Shown: one piece after another, positions 26,523 through 35,800 of the stretch | How the letters are laid out: each line of letters starts with the position of its first letter | How positions within the stretch are numbered: position 1 is the first letter of the stretch | Assembly (NCBI RefSeq): GCF_004363655.1 | Contig: NZ_SNZH01000008.1 | Location: forward strand, 210,392-274,391 | Direction: 5' to 3' | Origin: Tahibacter aquaticus | Lineage (GTDB): Bacteria; Pseudomonadota; Gammaproteobacteria; Xanthomonadales; Rhodanobacteraceae | Length of the DNA: 64,000 nt | Position numbers and translations under genes: made by a program | Notes under the pieces: generated by a model | Told to the model about the DNA's origin: nothing | Databases searched by the model: none | The model's input: only the letters and a program-made list of their open reading frames with translations

Positions 26523-27914
26523 TTACGGGCTCAAGTAGCTGCTGAAGCTGGAGTACACATCGGCAAAGCGCGAGTAGTAGTCCGGGTCGCTGGGCGCCGA
26601 GCAATACGAAGTACCGCCGTACAGGCCGCCGCGCAGTTGGTAGCTGCCGCCGCTGACGGTGAACAGGCCCGAGCCGGACGAGCCGCCTTCAGTCACGCCG
26701 GTGGTCCAGCGTACGCGGTAGAACGGACCCTTGCCGTCGATGCTGCCCGACAGCTGCGTCACGGTGCCCAGCGAATACTTCTTCACGTCGCCGGCAGGAT
26801 GGTGGATGCCTTCGATCGCGGTGCTGGTGGCTGCGATGGCGCTGCTGCTCCAGCCGGAATAGATCGCACCCGCCGGCGGTGCGGTCTTGAGTTCCAGCAA
26901 CGCGGTATCGCGCGCGCTGTTGTTATGGCGCAGGAACGCGCCGCCGGTCAGCGTGCGTGCCGAAGAACTCACGGTAGAGCCGTTGCAGGTGGTCACTTCG
27001 TAGAACCAGTAGGTCTGCAAGGTGTTCGCCACGGTCTGCGTGCCGATGCAGTGGTTGGCGGTCCAGAACATGTGCTTCTTCGGTGAATTGCTGTTGTTGA
27101 GCAAGGTGCCCGTGCACAGGTAGGAGCTGCCGCTCTTGGTGAACACCATGCGCGCGACCGAGTTGGCCGTGCTGCGGAAACCCGACGGCGGGCTGGTGCG
27201 GCAGACGATGTCGCGCTCGCAATAGTCGCTGTCGCCGACGGCGCGGCCGATGGTGTTGTCGGTCGAAGCCGGGTTGACGTCGAAATGCGACAGCTGCGGC
27301 AGGCGCAGGCCATAGCGCGACAGTTCCTCGCCGGCGGCGACGACCAGCTCCACGCTGAGTGTGTCGCCCTGCACGATCGGCGACCAGTTCAGTTCGCTGC
27401 TGCTCAGGTCGGCGCCGTTGATTTCGAAGGTCTGGCCGTCGCCGCCGCGGAAGCGCAGGGTCAGGGCACTGAGGTCGTTGACGCGGCGCTGGCCGGCCGG
27501 CGGGCTGAAATCCAGGGCGGCGCGGATTGCGGCGGCGCCGGCGGAGCTCAGCGACAGCTGGGTGCCGCGGCTGCCGTCGGCCAGGGTTTCCCACTGCAGC
27601 TTGGTCAGGTCGATGGCCTGGGCATTGGTCTCGCGGCCGTAGGCGACTTCCAGCGGCTCGCCGCGGCGATCCTGCAGGCGGCGGCGTTCGGCCAGCAGGC
27701 CGAGTTCTTCGGCCGCCGGTGCGCCGAGGGCCGCAACCGGCAGCGGTGCCACCAGGGTGGCAAAGCGCGCATTGCCGGTACTGGCGTCAGAGGCGCGCGC
27801 GGCAACAGGCTCGGAGCCCATTTCGGCGGCGCCGCGAGTCTGGGCGATGGCGGGAATGGCAGACAGCGACAGCAGCGCGGCCACGGCCACGGCAAGATGG
27901 TGTGAGCGGATCAT
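26523..27914 (-). CDS. Secreted trypsin-like (lysyl-endopeptidase-type) serine protease
   Basis: 463 residues. GGAGGAAT precedes the ATG, followed by a signal peptide ending AIAQ and a long propeptide (to about residue 230). The S1-fold catalytic triad reads TANHC (His288), DTALLEL (Asp) and GGSSGSGL (Ser about 413), an arrangement close to Achromobacter lysyl endopeptidase. Several Cys (YCERDIVC, LCTG) suggest disulfides in the mature enzyme. No C-terminal binding module. It lies beside two LPMO genes but has its own terminator, so it is probably separately transcribed. Confidence 0.9.
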   Translation of the reverse strand: MIRSHHLAVAVAALLSLSAIPAIAQTRGAAEMGSEPVAARASDASTGNARFATLVAPLPVAALGAPAAEELGLLAERRRLQDRRGEPLEVAYGRETNAQAIDLTKLQWETLADGSRGTQLSLSSAGAAAIRAALDFSPPAGQRRVNDLSALTLRFRGGDGQTFEINGADLSSSELNWSPIVQGDTLSVELVVAAGEELSRYGLRLPQLSHFDVNPASTDNTIGRAVGDSDYCERDIVCRTSPPSGFRSTANSVARMVFTKSGSSYLCTGTLLNNSNSPKKHMFWTANHCIGTQTVANTLQTYWFYEVTTCNGSTVSSSARTLTGGAFLRHNNSARDTALLELKTAPPAGAIYSGWSSSAIAATSTAIEGIHHPAGDVKKYSLGTVTQLSGSIDGKGPFYRVRWTTGVTEGGSSGSGLFTVSGGSYQLRGGLYGGTSYCSAPSDPDYYSRFADVYSSFSSYLSP

Positions 27915-28480
27915 GTACGGTATTCCTCCCGGTTGATGTAACGGGCCCCCCGACCCGTGCCGCGGCAATGGCCGCGGCCGCGCCACTGTACGGAGCGGCA
28001 TGGGCAGCGCACGTTGCGATGCAGCAGTGTTGTCCCGGCGGTACGCAGACGGCTGCGTACGGCTGGCGGCGAAAGTCAGCTGGGCCGCTGGGCGGAGAAA
28101 AACGGCTCACGCGATTGTTGGCCGCTGACGCGAAAGTCTATTTCCACTATGTAGATAGTGGCGGCGTTACCGGGCGGCTGCGCCCTCTACACCCGCGTGC
28201 CGGCCGGCTGGGCGCGCAGCGGTCATATATCGAGGTGGATATATGACCGCTGCATGCTCTGGCTGGTTTGCACATTTATTTAAAAATAGGGTTGGGTACA
28301 AAGTCCGTAATGCCACAGCTGCGGCTGTCGTTGTCCGTAACGTTGCTCGCTGACGTTGCCAATGTGCGGGATGTACAGCCGGATCTGGATTTTTTTATCA
28401 AGTGCAGCTGAACCAGGCCGCCTGTGTCGCCCGAGAGCTGCTGCGGGCGCGCTCATGAAGCCTTGCGCGAACAGGAACAG
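27915..28480. other. Gene-free stretch containing a 38-bp palindrome
   Basis: No supported gene. It includes the palindrome at 28216-28253 and, to its right, an AT-rich block (about 28262-28300). The promoter of the trypsin-like gene should lie in its left part. Confidence 0.5.
28216..28253. repeat. Perfect inverted repeat, 16-bp arms, 6-base loop
   Basis: Arms GCAGCGGTCATATATC and its exact complement around GAGGTG. There is no T-run on either side, so it is not a standard terminator. The sequence GAGGTGGATA in the loop and right arm equals the first ten bases of the two LPMO boxes (+ strand reading). Confidence 0.8.
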
Positions 28481-28996
28481 TCATCCAGTCCTGCCCTGCG
28501 GGGTTGGGTCGAGATCGTCTAGAAGCGTCGTTCCACTCATGAGCCGCTCGAACATCGTTCGCCGCGTCAGCGCGTCATCGAGCCGGTCCAGAGCGGCCAT
28601 CAGGTCACCGGCTTCCGCGGTCAGTTCCAGCGCTACTTTCTCGCAGGTTCGCCAAAGCGGTTGCAGTCGTTCGATCAGCGCAAGGCCTGCGTCGGTGAGC
28701 ATCAGCCTTCGCCGCCGGGCGTCCGAAGGATCGGCTTCGGATACGACAATGCCGGCTTTCTCGAGTGAATTTCGGGTCTGGCTGACCGAAACATGGGTAA
28801 TCCGCAGCGTCGATGCCAGTTCGCCCACGGTTGCTGGTCCGTTGAGCGCGAGCTGATTCAAAACACCGAACCACCGTTGCTCGAACTGGACTCCCAACGC
28901 GGCGTACGCCCGCATGGTGTCGCCGTCGATCGATTCCGACAGCCGTCGCAACCGCGCCCCGATCGCAGCGCCTCCGCAGCTTCGCGTGTAGTCCAT
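28481..28996 (-). CDS. MarR family transcriptional regulator
   Basis: About 171 residues from MDYTRSCGGAAIGARLRRLSES. The MarR winged helix is clear: FGVLNQLALNGPATVGELASTLRITHVSVSQTRNSLEKAGIV, then the wing SDARRRRLMLTDAG. The ATG at 28996 has GAAGGT upstream; in-frame ATGs at 29029 and 29062 would place the start next to or beyond the operator and are less likely. Divergent from a serine hydrolase gene, which it probably controls. Confidence 0.85.
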   Translation of the reverse strand: MDYTRSCGGAAIGARLRRLSESIDGDTMRAYAALGVQFEQRWFGVLNQLALNGPATVGELASTLRITHVSVSQTRNSLEKAGIVVSEADPSDARRRRLMLTDAGLALIERLQPLWRTCEKVALELTAEAGDLMAALDRLDDALTRRTMFERLMSGTTLLDDLDPTPQGRTG

Positions 28997-29022
28997 GGGT
29001 TCGATACCTTCGCCATTCGCGA

Positions 29023-29050
29023 TTGACATTGTGTAGGCGCCTACATAACC
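29023..29050. promoter_or_regulatory. Promoter with MarR-type palindromic operator
   Basis: TTGACA (29023-29028, + strand) is followed by the perfect 14-bp palindrome TGTAGGCGCCTACA (29032-29045), which would lie in the spacer/-10 region of the hydrolase promoter. The -10 itself is weak (CATAAC). Confidence 0.6.
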
Positions 29051-29083
29051 ATGCAAGCCCATTCATTTGTCGGCAGGCCACAC

Positions 29084-30262
29084 ATGACGGACTCCTTCCT
29101 GATTCAGCGGCGCCGTTTCCTGGGCGCCGGCCTGATGGCTCTCGCCGCTCCGGCAATTGGCAAGATGGGCGTCCAGCGCAGGACTACCGAAGAACTCGAC
29201 GCCTACATCGCCAGCGAAATGCGCCGTGCCAACATTCCCGGTCTGGCGCTGGGCCTGGCCCGGGAGGGAACGGTGCGCTTCGTGCAGGCGTATGGCTATG
29301 CCGACATCCAGCGGCAGCGCCCGGCGAGCACCGACACCATGTTCCACATCGCCTCGATCACCAAGACGGTGACTGCTACCGCCGTCATGCAGCTGGTCGA
29401 CGACGGCCGATTGAAGCTCGATGAACCGGTCTCCGGCTATCTCGACTTCCCCCTGGAAAATCCGCATCACCCGGCCGTGCCGATCACGTTCCGTCAGCTG
29501 CTGATGCATACCTCGAGTCTTTCCGACGCGAACTACTACGCCATCGATTTTCGCCAGCAAGGCCGCGATGCGACGTTGCCGCTGGCCAGCTTTCTCAAGG
29601 ACTACCTGGTCCCGGGCGGCCGCACGTATTCCGCAGAAACGTGCTTCTCCAAGGCCGCGCCGGGTTCGGCCTGGGACTACAGCAATGTCGGCTATGCCCT
29701 GCTTGGCTATCTCGCCAGCCGTATCGGCAGTCAGGACATGCGCGAGCAGACTCGCGAGCGGATTTTTGCCCCGCTTCGCATGCGTCATACCAGTTGGACG
29801 ATCAGCGGCACGCCGGAGCCGCTGCGGGCGATACCTTACGATGACGTCGACGGCGCGCTTGCGCCGGTCGAACCCGTCGGCTTTCCTGACTGGTCGGCAG
29901 GCATGCTGCGATCCTCCATTGCCGATTTCACACGATTTGTGGCTGCATCCGCGAACGGCGGAATCGCCGAGCGCAACAGGATCGTCAGCGCGCGAAGCAT
30001 GGCGCAGATGCTCGAGATCAAAACGCCGCCCGAGCTGCCGGACTGGCTGACGGGACAAGGGCTCGGCTGGATGGCCTCCCAGCTGGACGCTGCGGCGATG
30101 CCGAATCATTGGGGCGGCGACCCGGGCGTTTTCACGGCCGCCTATATCGACTCCGCAAGCCGCGCCGGCGTCGCCATCTTCACTAACGCGACGGCATCTG
30201 CCGAGAGAAGGACGGCCGTGAAAAACATCGCGAGCCGGATGCTGAAGTCCAAAGCGCCTTGA
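29084..30262 (+). CDS. Beta-lactamase-family (class C/esterase type) serine hydrolase
   Basis: 392 residues with a Tat-like signal (QRRRFLGAGLMALAAPA). Nucleophile motif SITK (SxxK) in FHIASITKTVTA and the second motif YSN (WDYSNVGYALLGYLA) mark the serine beta-lactamase/DD-peptidase/esterase EstB fold. A third motif of HxG type fits NHWGGDPG. Role inferred: periplasmic esterase or peptidase rather than a true beta-lactamase. Start at 29084 gives the signal peptide; 29051 would add 11 residues. Confidence 0.87.
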   Translation: MTDSFLIQRRRFLGAGLMALAAPAIGKMGVQRRTTEELDAYIASEMRRANIPGLALGLAREGTVRFVQAYGYADIQRQRPASTDTMFHIASITKTVTATAVMQLVDDGRLKLDEPVSGYLDFPLENPHHPAVPITFRQLLMHTSSLSDANYYAIDFRQQGRDATLPLASFLKDYLVPGGRTYSAETCFSKAAPGSAWDYSNVGYALLGYLASRIGSQDMREQTRERIFAPLRMRHTSWTISGTPEPLRAIPYDDVDGALAPVEPVGFPDWSAGMLRSSIADFTRFVAASANGGIAERNRIVSARSMAQMLEIKTPPELPDWLTGQGLGWMASQLDAAAMPNHWGGDPGVFTAAYIDSASRAGVAIFTNATASAERRTAVKNIASRMLKSKAP

Positions 30263-30368
30263 TGCAGTAGCCGGGCAAAAACGGCACCCTCCGCGGGCTT
30301 CCCGTACGCGTTGGTCGATCCGTCTTGCTGCACGCGGCGCGCGGCAAACGCGGTCGATTTCCTGCCGG

Positions 30369-30398
30369 CCGGGAACGCCTCTTCGCTCCCGGTTTTTT
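30369..30398 (+). terminator. Terminator of the serine hydrolase gene
   Basis: CCGGGA-12 bases-TCCCGG followed by six T residues. Confidence 0.8.
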
Positions 30399-30458
30399 AC
30401 ACGTGGATAGTGGCCGCGCGCGACAGGGTTTGCGCACAGCAACAACGGCCGAACGGAT

Positions 30459-30493
30459 GATCGCCGCGTCTTGTCAGTGCCGACGCGGCGATC
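30459..30493 (-). terminator. Hairpin downstream of the amidohydrolase gene
   Basis: Perfect 12-bp arms (GATCGCCGCGTC and complement) with an 11-base loop, 18 bp after the stop codon. No T-tract follows, so it may stabilise the 3' end rather than terminate. Confidence 0.5.
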
Positions 30494-30511
30494 CTACTGG
30501 GCTGCGCCGCA

Positions 30512-32089
30512 TTACTCGCCCGGCTGCTTGTACTGCTCGATGCCGCGCTTCTTCTTCTCCGTCGCAACCATCTCGCCCACTTCGGCCAGCAGCTTCTTCG
30601 CATCGAACACGATGCCGTCCTTGATGGTGTATTCGACGCCGCCGACGCGGCCCGGCTTGCCGTCGCTGCCCAGGCGGATATGGCCGGTGCCGTAGAGCAC
30701 CTTGAGGTTGGCCAGCGGGTTTTCCTTGAGCACGGCGATATCGGCCAGCTTGCCCGGCTCCAGCGAACCGAGGCGGTCGGCGGCGCCCAGGGCTTGCGCG
30801 CCGTTGAGGGTGGCGGCGCGGATCACTTCCAGCGGATGGAAGCCGGCTTCGCGCAGCAGTTCCAGTTCCTCGATGGTGCCGAAACCGTAAATTTTATAGA
30901 TGTAGCCAGAATCGCTGCCGACCGTGACGCGGCCGCCGCGGTTCTTGTAGTCGTTGACGAAGGCCATCCAGCGGCGATAGTTGTCGCGCCAGGCGACTTC
31001 GTCCTCGGTGCCCCAGTCGAAGAAGAAGCTGCCGTGATGGTCGCGGTTGGGACTGAAGAAATCCCACAGCGCCGGCCAGGTATAGCGGTTATGCCATTCG
31101 GCCGTGCGTGCGCGCATGAGGTCGCGGCTGGCCTGGTAGATGGTGAAGGTGGGGTCGATGGTGAAGTCCAGCTGCAGCAGTTCCTTGATCACCGCCTCGT
31201 ATTTCTCGCTGCCTTTTTCCGCCGCCTGCGCCCACAGGCGGCCGGCCTGGCCGAAGCGGTGGGCTTCGTTGCTGTAGTTGTAGTCGGCCGGGTAGTCCTG
31301 CACGGTCTGGCCGTCGAACAGGGCTTCGGGCAGGCCGTACCAGTGTTCCATCGAGGTGAGGCCCCAGCGCGCGGTCGTCAGCACGTTGACCCGCGACACG
31401 TCGAGCTGGGCGTGATGGCAGGCGCTGCGCATGCCCTGCTTGGCCAGTTCCTCGAACGCGGCCTGCAGCACTTCGGGACGGTAGCCGAAGCACTTCATGC
31501 CCACGGCGCCTTTCTTCTTCATCTCGCGCACCCATTCCCGCGCCTGCTCCGGCGTGGTCATGGGCTGGTCGCGGCCCATGCCGAAATAGGCGTAGGGAAA
31601 AATGCGCGGCGCGGTGATGGCATTGGCTTCGCTGCGCCGGGTTTCCTTGACGCACCAGTCGATGCCGTTGCCGCAGGCCGGATCGCGCACCGTGGTGATG
31701 CCATGGGCCATCCATAATTTGTATACATAGTCGGCGCTGACGGCCTGCTCGTCGCCGCCGATATGGCCGTGCATGTCGATAATGCCGGGCATGACGTAGT
31801 GGCCGGCCAGGTCCATCTCGCGGCCGCCGGGCTTGAGCTTGGGACGGTCTTCCGGCTTGATCGACTGGATGTCGGCGCCGACCATGCGGATCTCGCGGAT
31901 ATGGTTGCCTTCGATGACGATGTCGGCCGGCCCGAAGGCCGGGCTGCCGGTGCCGTTGATCACGTTGACCCCGCGCAGGATCAGCTGCGTATACGGGCCG
32001 TCGCCTTCGTGGCGGTCGGCGCCCGGGGCGATGGCGGCCATGGCCGGTGCGGCCAGCAGGGAGGCAAGAGCAAGCAGCAGTCGATTCAT
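30512..32089 (-). CDS. Secreted amidohydrolase family protein
   Basis: 525 residues. GGAG precedes the ATG, followed by a signal peptide (MNRLLLALASLLAAPAMAA). The metal-dependent hydrolase barrel is recognisable: VMPGIIDMHGHIGG (metal HxH), ACHHAQLDVSRV, VTVGSDSG (catalytic Asp) and the C-terminal composite-sheet return NPLANLKVLYGTGH. Family members cleave cyclic amides, imides or dipeptides; the periplasmic location suggests a nutrient-processing role. Substrate unknown. Confidence 0.88.
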   Translation of the reverse strand: MNRLLLALASLLAAPAMAAIAPGADRHEGDGPYTQLILRGVNVINGTGSPAFGPADIVIEGNHIREIRMVGADIQSIKPEDRPKLKPGGREMDLAGHYVMPGIIDMHGHIGGDEQAVSADYVYKLWMAHGITTVRDPACGNGIDWCVKETRRSEANAITAPRIFPYAYFGMGRDQPMTTPEQAREWVREMKKKGAVGMKCFGYRPEVLQAAFEELAKQGMRSACHHAQLDVSRVNVLTTARWGLTSMEHWYGLPEALFDGQTVQDYPADYNYSNEAHRFGQAGRLWAQAAEKGSEKYEAVIKELLQLDFTIDPTFTIYQASRDLMRARTAEWHNRYTWPALWDFFSPNRDHHGSFFFDWGTEDEVAWRDNYRRWMAFVNDYKNRGGRVTVGSDSGYIYKIYGFGTIEELELLREAGFHPLEVIRAATLNGAQALGAADRLGSLEPGKLADIAVLKENPLANLKVLYGTGHIRLGSDGKPGRVGGVEYTIKDGIVFDAKKLLAEVGEMVATEKKKRGIEQYKQPGE

Positions 32090-32220
32090 CGGAACTCCGC
32101 GGGCACGGGCCGCCGATGCAGGCTGCACCGGGACGGGACGGCACATGAGGCGATGCCGCCGCCTATGCTCGCACGTGCCGGATGTCATGGCTTGGCGTAT
32201 GCCCGCAGGCAGGCTGCAAC

Positions 32221-32322
32221 GCAGGGTGCGATGAGCGCAGCGACTTGCACCGCAAGGCGTTGCCGGCGCCTGTGTCCCTGTCGCGCGCGGCGCAATTCGC
32301 TGGCGCTCATCGGCGCCCTACG
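32221..32322. repeat. REP-like inverted pair, second copy
   Basis: Arm 1 (about 32224-32253, core GCGATGAGCGCAGCGA) and inverted arm 2 (about 32287-32322), matching the pair at 20049-20144. Located between the amidohydrolase promoter and the 3' end of the OmpA-like gene. Confidence 0.75.
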
Positions 32323-32331
32323 GAACTGGGT

Positions 32332-33330
32332 TTACTGGCGCACCAGTTCGACGCGGCGGTTCCTGGCGCGGCCGGCTTCGTCGTCGTTGGACGCGACCGG
32401 TTCGGCCGCGCCGGCGCCGCGCGCGCTCAGGCGGGCGGCGGCGACGGCGTAGTCGCGCGTCAATGCCGCGACGACCGCCGTGGCACGGCGGCGCGACAGG
32501 TCCTGGTTGTAGTCGCTGCCGCCCTTGGCATCGGTATGGCCGACGATGGACAGGCGCAGTTGCGGCTCGGCCTGCAACAGGCGCGCGACTTCGTCGAGGG
32601 TCGGTTTGGAATCGGCGCGGATGCTGTCGCGGTCGAAATCGAACTGGATGCCGTACAGGCTGATGCGGCCGGACGATTCGATGCTGCGGCGCATTTCCTC
32701 GGCACCGACGAAGCTGATCTTGTCGGTCGCCATGGCCTTGGTCTCGACCACGCGGATGATGGCGAGGTTGCCGCGGTCCTTGTCTTCGGCGATGGACAGG
32801 CTGACGTAGACCTGCTTGCCGTCCTGGTCCAGCCGCGCCAGCAGGTAGCGCGCGTTGAGGTCGAAATAGTTGCGGATGAAGTCGCCGTCGAGGCGCGGCA
32901 GTTCGGGCGCGGCATCCAGCGCCAGGGCGAAATCGTAGGGCGCATTGTTGCTGTTGCTGCGGCCGGGAATGTTCACATAGCAGCTACTGTCGGAAGTTGC
33001 ACAAGTGAATATGGTCTTGAAGCCCTTGCCCTGCAGGCTGCTCTGGTAATTGCGCAGTACTTCCAGGCTGGAGCGGCCGGCGGGCAGGCGGTAGTAGTAG
33101 AGGTCGGTCTTGCCTTCCAGCTTGAGCCAGCCCGGCATGGCCGGGCCACGTCCGCTGCCGCCGATGGGCTCGTTGATCAGTTCGACTTCGTCGAATTCGC
33201 TGGAATAGTGGCCGACCTGCCTGGCGCCTTCGTAATGGCCGACCAGGGGATGGTCCTGTGCCAGGGCCAGGCTGCTGCCTGCGGCAGCGAGCAGTCCGAT
33301 CAGCCAGTGCAGTACACGATTCGCGCGCAT
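32332..33330 (-). CDS. OmpA family protein with DUF4892-like N-terminal domain
   Basis: 332 residues. AAGGAG precedes the ATG; signal peptide to ALAQ. The N-terminal domain (about 25-220) resembles DUF4892 (HPLVGHYEGA, YYYRLPAGRSSLEVLRNYQSSLQGKGF). The C-terminal OmpA/MotB peptidoglycan-binding domain is complete (IQFDFDRDSIRADSKPTLDEVARLL, IVGHTDAKGGSDYNQDLSRRRATAV, RNRRVEL). Expected place: periplasm or outer membrane, holding the wall. Confidence 0.9.
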   Translation of the reverse strand: MRANRVLHWLIGLLAAAGSSLALAQDHPLVGHYEGARQVGHYSSEFDEVELINEPIGGSGRGPAMPGWLKLEGKTDLYYYRLPAGRSSLEVLRNYQSSLQGKGFKTIFTCATSDSSCYVNIPGRSNSNNAPYDFALALDAAPELPRLDGDFIRNYFDLNARYLLARLDQDGKQVYVSLSIAEDKDRGNLAIIRVVETKAMATDKISFVGAEEMRRSIESSGRISLYGIQFDFDRDSIRADSKPTLDEVARLLQAEPQLRLSIVGHTDAKGGSDYNQDLSRRRATAVVAALTRDYAVAAARLSARGAGAAEPVASNDDEAGRARNRRVELVRQ

Positions 33331-33648
33331 GAATTTCTCCTTGGCCCGCCTGGATCAGGGAAAAAACAACGCCCGCGGGCAAGGCGCAGCAAGGAAACGC
33401 GAAAGCGCCCCGGCGTGTGCCACGCGCCGGCACGGGGCGGTAAAACGCAAACGCCCCGGACAGTGCCGGGGCGAGAGAAAAGCGTCGTGCAAGTGCATCG
33501 CGAGGCCAAGAGGCGGACTGACCTCGCCCCCCGCCCCTCTCCTCCCGGCGGTGGAACCGGAAGGAGAGGGGCGCCAGGCCGCGCCATCCCGAGAGTGCGG
33601 AGCAGACCTGGCCCGGTGCTGCGGCAGTCTGATGACTACCGCATCACC
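33331..33648. other. Spacer with terminator and dispersed hairpin repeat
   Basis: No gene seen. It contains a minus-strand terminator (CGCCCCGG/CCGGGGCG, 33452-33473, then TTTGCGTTTT down to 33442) for the upstream hydrolase, and a CCCCTCTCCT...AGGAGAGGGG hairpin (about 33533-33571) of the type repeated elsewhere in the window. Confidence 0.6.
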
Positions 33649-35583
33649 TCAACGTGCCGCGTTGCTGTTCATGGTCGCATTGCGCGACGCATCCAGGTAC
33701 TGGGCCGGATCGCGCATGCCGCTGGTATGGCACTGGCCGGTGGTATGGCCGCGGTTGACGCCGCCGCTGAGCTGGCCGTTGGCCTGCTCGGTGGTGCCGT
33801 CTTCCGGATCGCTCAGCACCAGGTCGGTGGCGATCTGGCAGTAGTCGTTGGTCCACCAGTTGGTGGTGCGGAAGGCCGTGGTGTAGTAGTTCACCTTGGC
33901 GCGGCGCGAGTTCGGAATGCCGGCCAGCCAGGCCGCGGCGCCGTTGTAGCTGAGGTTGTCGTTGGTGCCGCAGCCGACACCGAACCACGAGCCCAGCGTG
34001 GCCAGGATGCCGGCCAGGTTGGTGCCCTTGTACGGCGTGCCGACCGACTGCATCAGGCGTGCGCCGGTGGCGTTGTCCAGGCCGCTCCAGTAATACGTAT
34101 ACAAATGCAGTGCGGCGGCGCCGCCCTGGCTGTGGGCAACCGTGCCGAACGAGTTCCAGGTGCTGCCGAAGGTCTGCAGCAGGCGGGCGAACTGGTCGTG
34201 GCTGCGGTTCTGGTTGACGTCGAGGAAGCTGGACGCGGTGCTGAACTGCGACGCCGGCCAGACGCCGCCGGAACAGTAGCCGTGTACCAGCAGCAGGCGC
34301 TGGCCTACGCCTTCGCTGATGCGTTCGGCGGCCGGACGCGGGCCTACCGTCATGGCCTCGTCGATGGTGCGCGGCGCGGCCGGCGCCTTGAATTTCTCCG
34401 GCATCTGCAAGGCCATGCGCGAGGCGCCGGCCAGGGTGACGAAGTGATCGGCGTCTTCGATGCGCAGGTCGCGCAGTTCGAACGGTCCCTGCGCCTTGCT
34501 GGCGGAGATCCAGCGCGGGTCGAGGCTCAGGCTGAGCTTGCCGGCCGCCGGCGTGACCATGCCGCTGACCCAGGCCACCGGCGCTTCGGCGCCGCGGCTG
34601 TCGCGGCCCCAGACCTGGGCAAAGGCGCGGTAGTGCTGGCTGACGCGGGTGATCTGCACCACCGGCACGTCGATGGACAGGCGGCCGTTGTCGGTCGCAT
34701 GCACTTCGACCAGGGATTCGAGATTGCTCAGGTGCAAGGTGTCGTCGACCACCGGCAATACATGCTCGGCGGTGCGCAGCACGTCGACGCCGTCGCGGTT
34801 GGCGCCGCGGGCCTGTACCTGGGCGACATAGTTGCCGCTCATCTCGGCGCGGAAGCCGGCGCCGTAGACGCCGTCGCCGGCAATGCCGTCGGCATGCTGG
34901 CCGTCGTCGAACATCGGGTAGCTCTTGATGCTGCCGTCGGGCGCGGTGACGCGCAGCTGGGCCGTGGCGATGCGGGCGGCGGCCGGTGTCAGCGTGTCGC
35001 TGGCGCCGTCGTTGCTGGTCAGGGTGGCGACCACGTCGAGCTGCTGGCCGACAATCTGGCGCCGGTGCGCCGGATACGACATCAGCTCGGTGCGCTTGTC
35101 GCCTTCGATCAGCAGGAAGCCGCCGCCGGCGCGTGCAGCGGCGCTGTCGACGCGCACCTGCCAGCTACCGTTTTCCAGGCCTTCCAGGGCGTAGTAATTG
35201 GCCGGCACGCTGGCCTGCTCGATGCCGAAGCGGGTACTGCGCGCAGCTTCGGCAAGCTGCTGCGACAACACCTGGCGGCCCGAAGGCGCCGTCATCTGCA
35301 GCTGCCAGTCGCTGGCCGTGGCAGGGGAAAAGGTCAGGAAGCGCACCCGGCCGTTCTCGACCGGAATCTCGCCGCGCCAGTTGCCGCTTTCGTTCAATTC
35401 CACCGGCATCAGCGCGCTGTGCGAAAACACCGCCGCGTCGGCCGGGGCGGGCACGCGCAGTTGCGCGAATTCCTCGGGCGGACCGGACAGCTGCTTGGGA
35501 ACCGGCTCGGTAGCGGCCTGCACCAGCGGTGCGGCGAACAGCAAGGCAGAAACAACGGCCAACGTCAGGGGACTTCTGGTCAC
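33649..35583 (-). CDS. Secreted alpha/beta-hydrolase (lipase-like) with beta-rich N-terminal region
   Basis: 644 residues with signal peptide (ALLFAAPLVQA). Residues to about 400 are beta-rich; a choice-of-anchor-X-like segment (FDDGQHADGIAGDGVYGAGFRA) is visible. The hydrolase domain begins near LLLVHGYCSGG (oxyanion strand) and has the nucleophile elbow AHSQGG; candidate acid and His lie in the C-terminal part (DPEDG, GHTTGQCH). Similar proteins carry the historic name conditioned medium factor. Expected role: extracellular lipase or esterase. Several Cys and Trp near the active site suggest disulfide stabilisation. Confidence 0.82.
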   Translation of the reverse strand: MTRSPLTLAVVSALLFAAPLVQAATEPVPKQLSGPPEEFAQLRVPAPADAAVFSHSALMPVELNESGNWRGEIPVENGRVRFLTFSPATASDWQLQMTAPSGRQVLSQQLAEAARSTRFGIEQASVPANYYALEGLENGSWQVRVDSAAARAGGGFLLIEGDKRTELMSYPAHRRQIVGQQLDVVATLTSNDGASDTLTPAAARIATAQLRVTAPDGSIKSYPMFDDGQHADGIAGDGVYGAGFRAEMSGNYVAQVQARGANRDGVDVLRTAEHVLPVVDDTLHLSNLESLVEVHATDNGRLSIDVPVVQITRVSQHYRAFAQVWGRDSRGAEAPVAWVSGMVTPAAGKLSLSLDPRWISASKAQGPFELRDLRIEDADHFVTLAGASRMALQMPEKFKAPAAPRTIDEAMTVGPRPAAERISEGVGQRLLLVHGYCSGGVWPASQFSTASSFLDVNQNRSHDQFARLLQTFGSTWNSFGTVAHSQGGAAALHLYTYYWSGLDNATGARLMQSVGTPYKGTNLAGILATLGSWFGVGCGTNDNLSYNGAAAWLAGIPNSRRAKVNYYTTAFRTTNWWTNDYCQIATDLVLSDPEDGTTEQANGQLSGGVNRGHTTGQCHTSGMRDPAQYLDASRNATMNSNAAR

Positions 35584-35800
35584 GGTTTTCCCTCCCAGGA
35601 ACTGTGATCTTGTGGAATTGGGTGGTCAGGTCTTGCGTATTACCCCAGGCAAATGACTCCGGCGAGACGGAGCTGAACGAGTACCGTACTCAAACGCTCG
35701 TTTGATGCACGCCGCGGTGCAGCAAAAAGTGTACAGCGCGGCGGCCGGCAGGGCTGTTGTGTCCGCTGCCGGCCACAATGAGTGGCGAGGGCTGGCAGGG

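Noticed and set aside
32182-35607. Plus-strand open frame of over 1100 codons across the OmpA-like and hydrolase genes
   Set aside because: It crosses two real minus-strand genes, the intergenic repeats and terminators; composition is that of an antisense frame.
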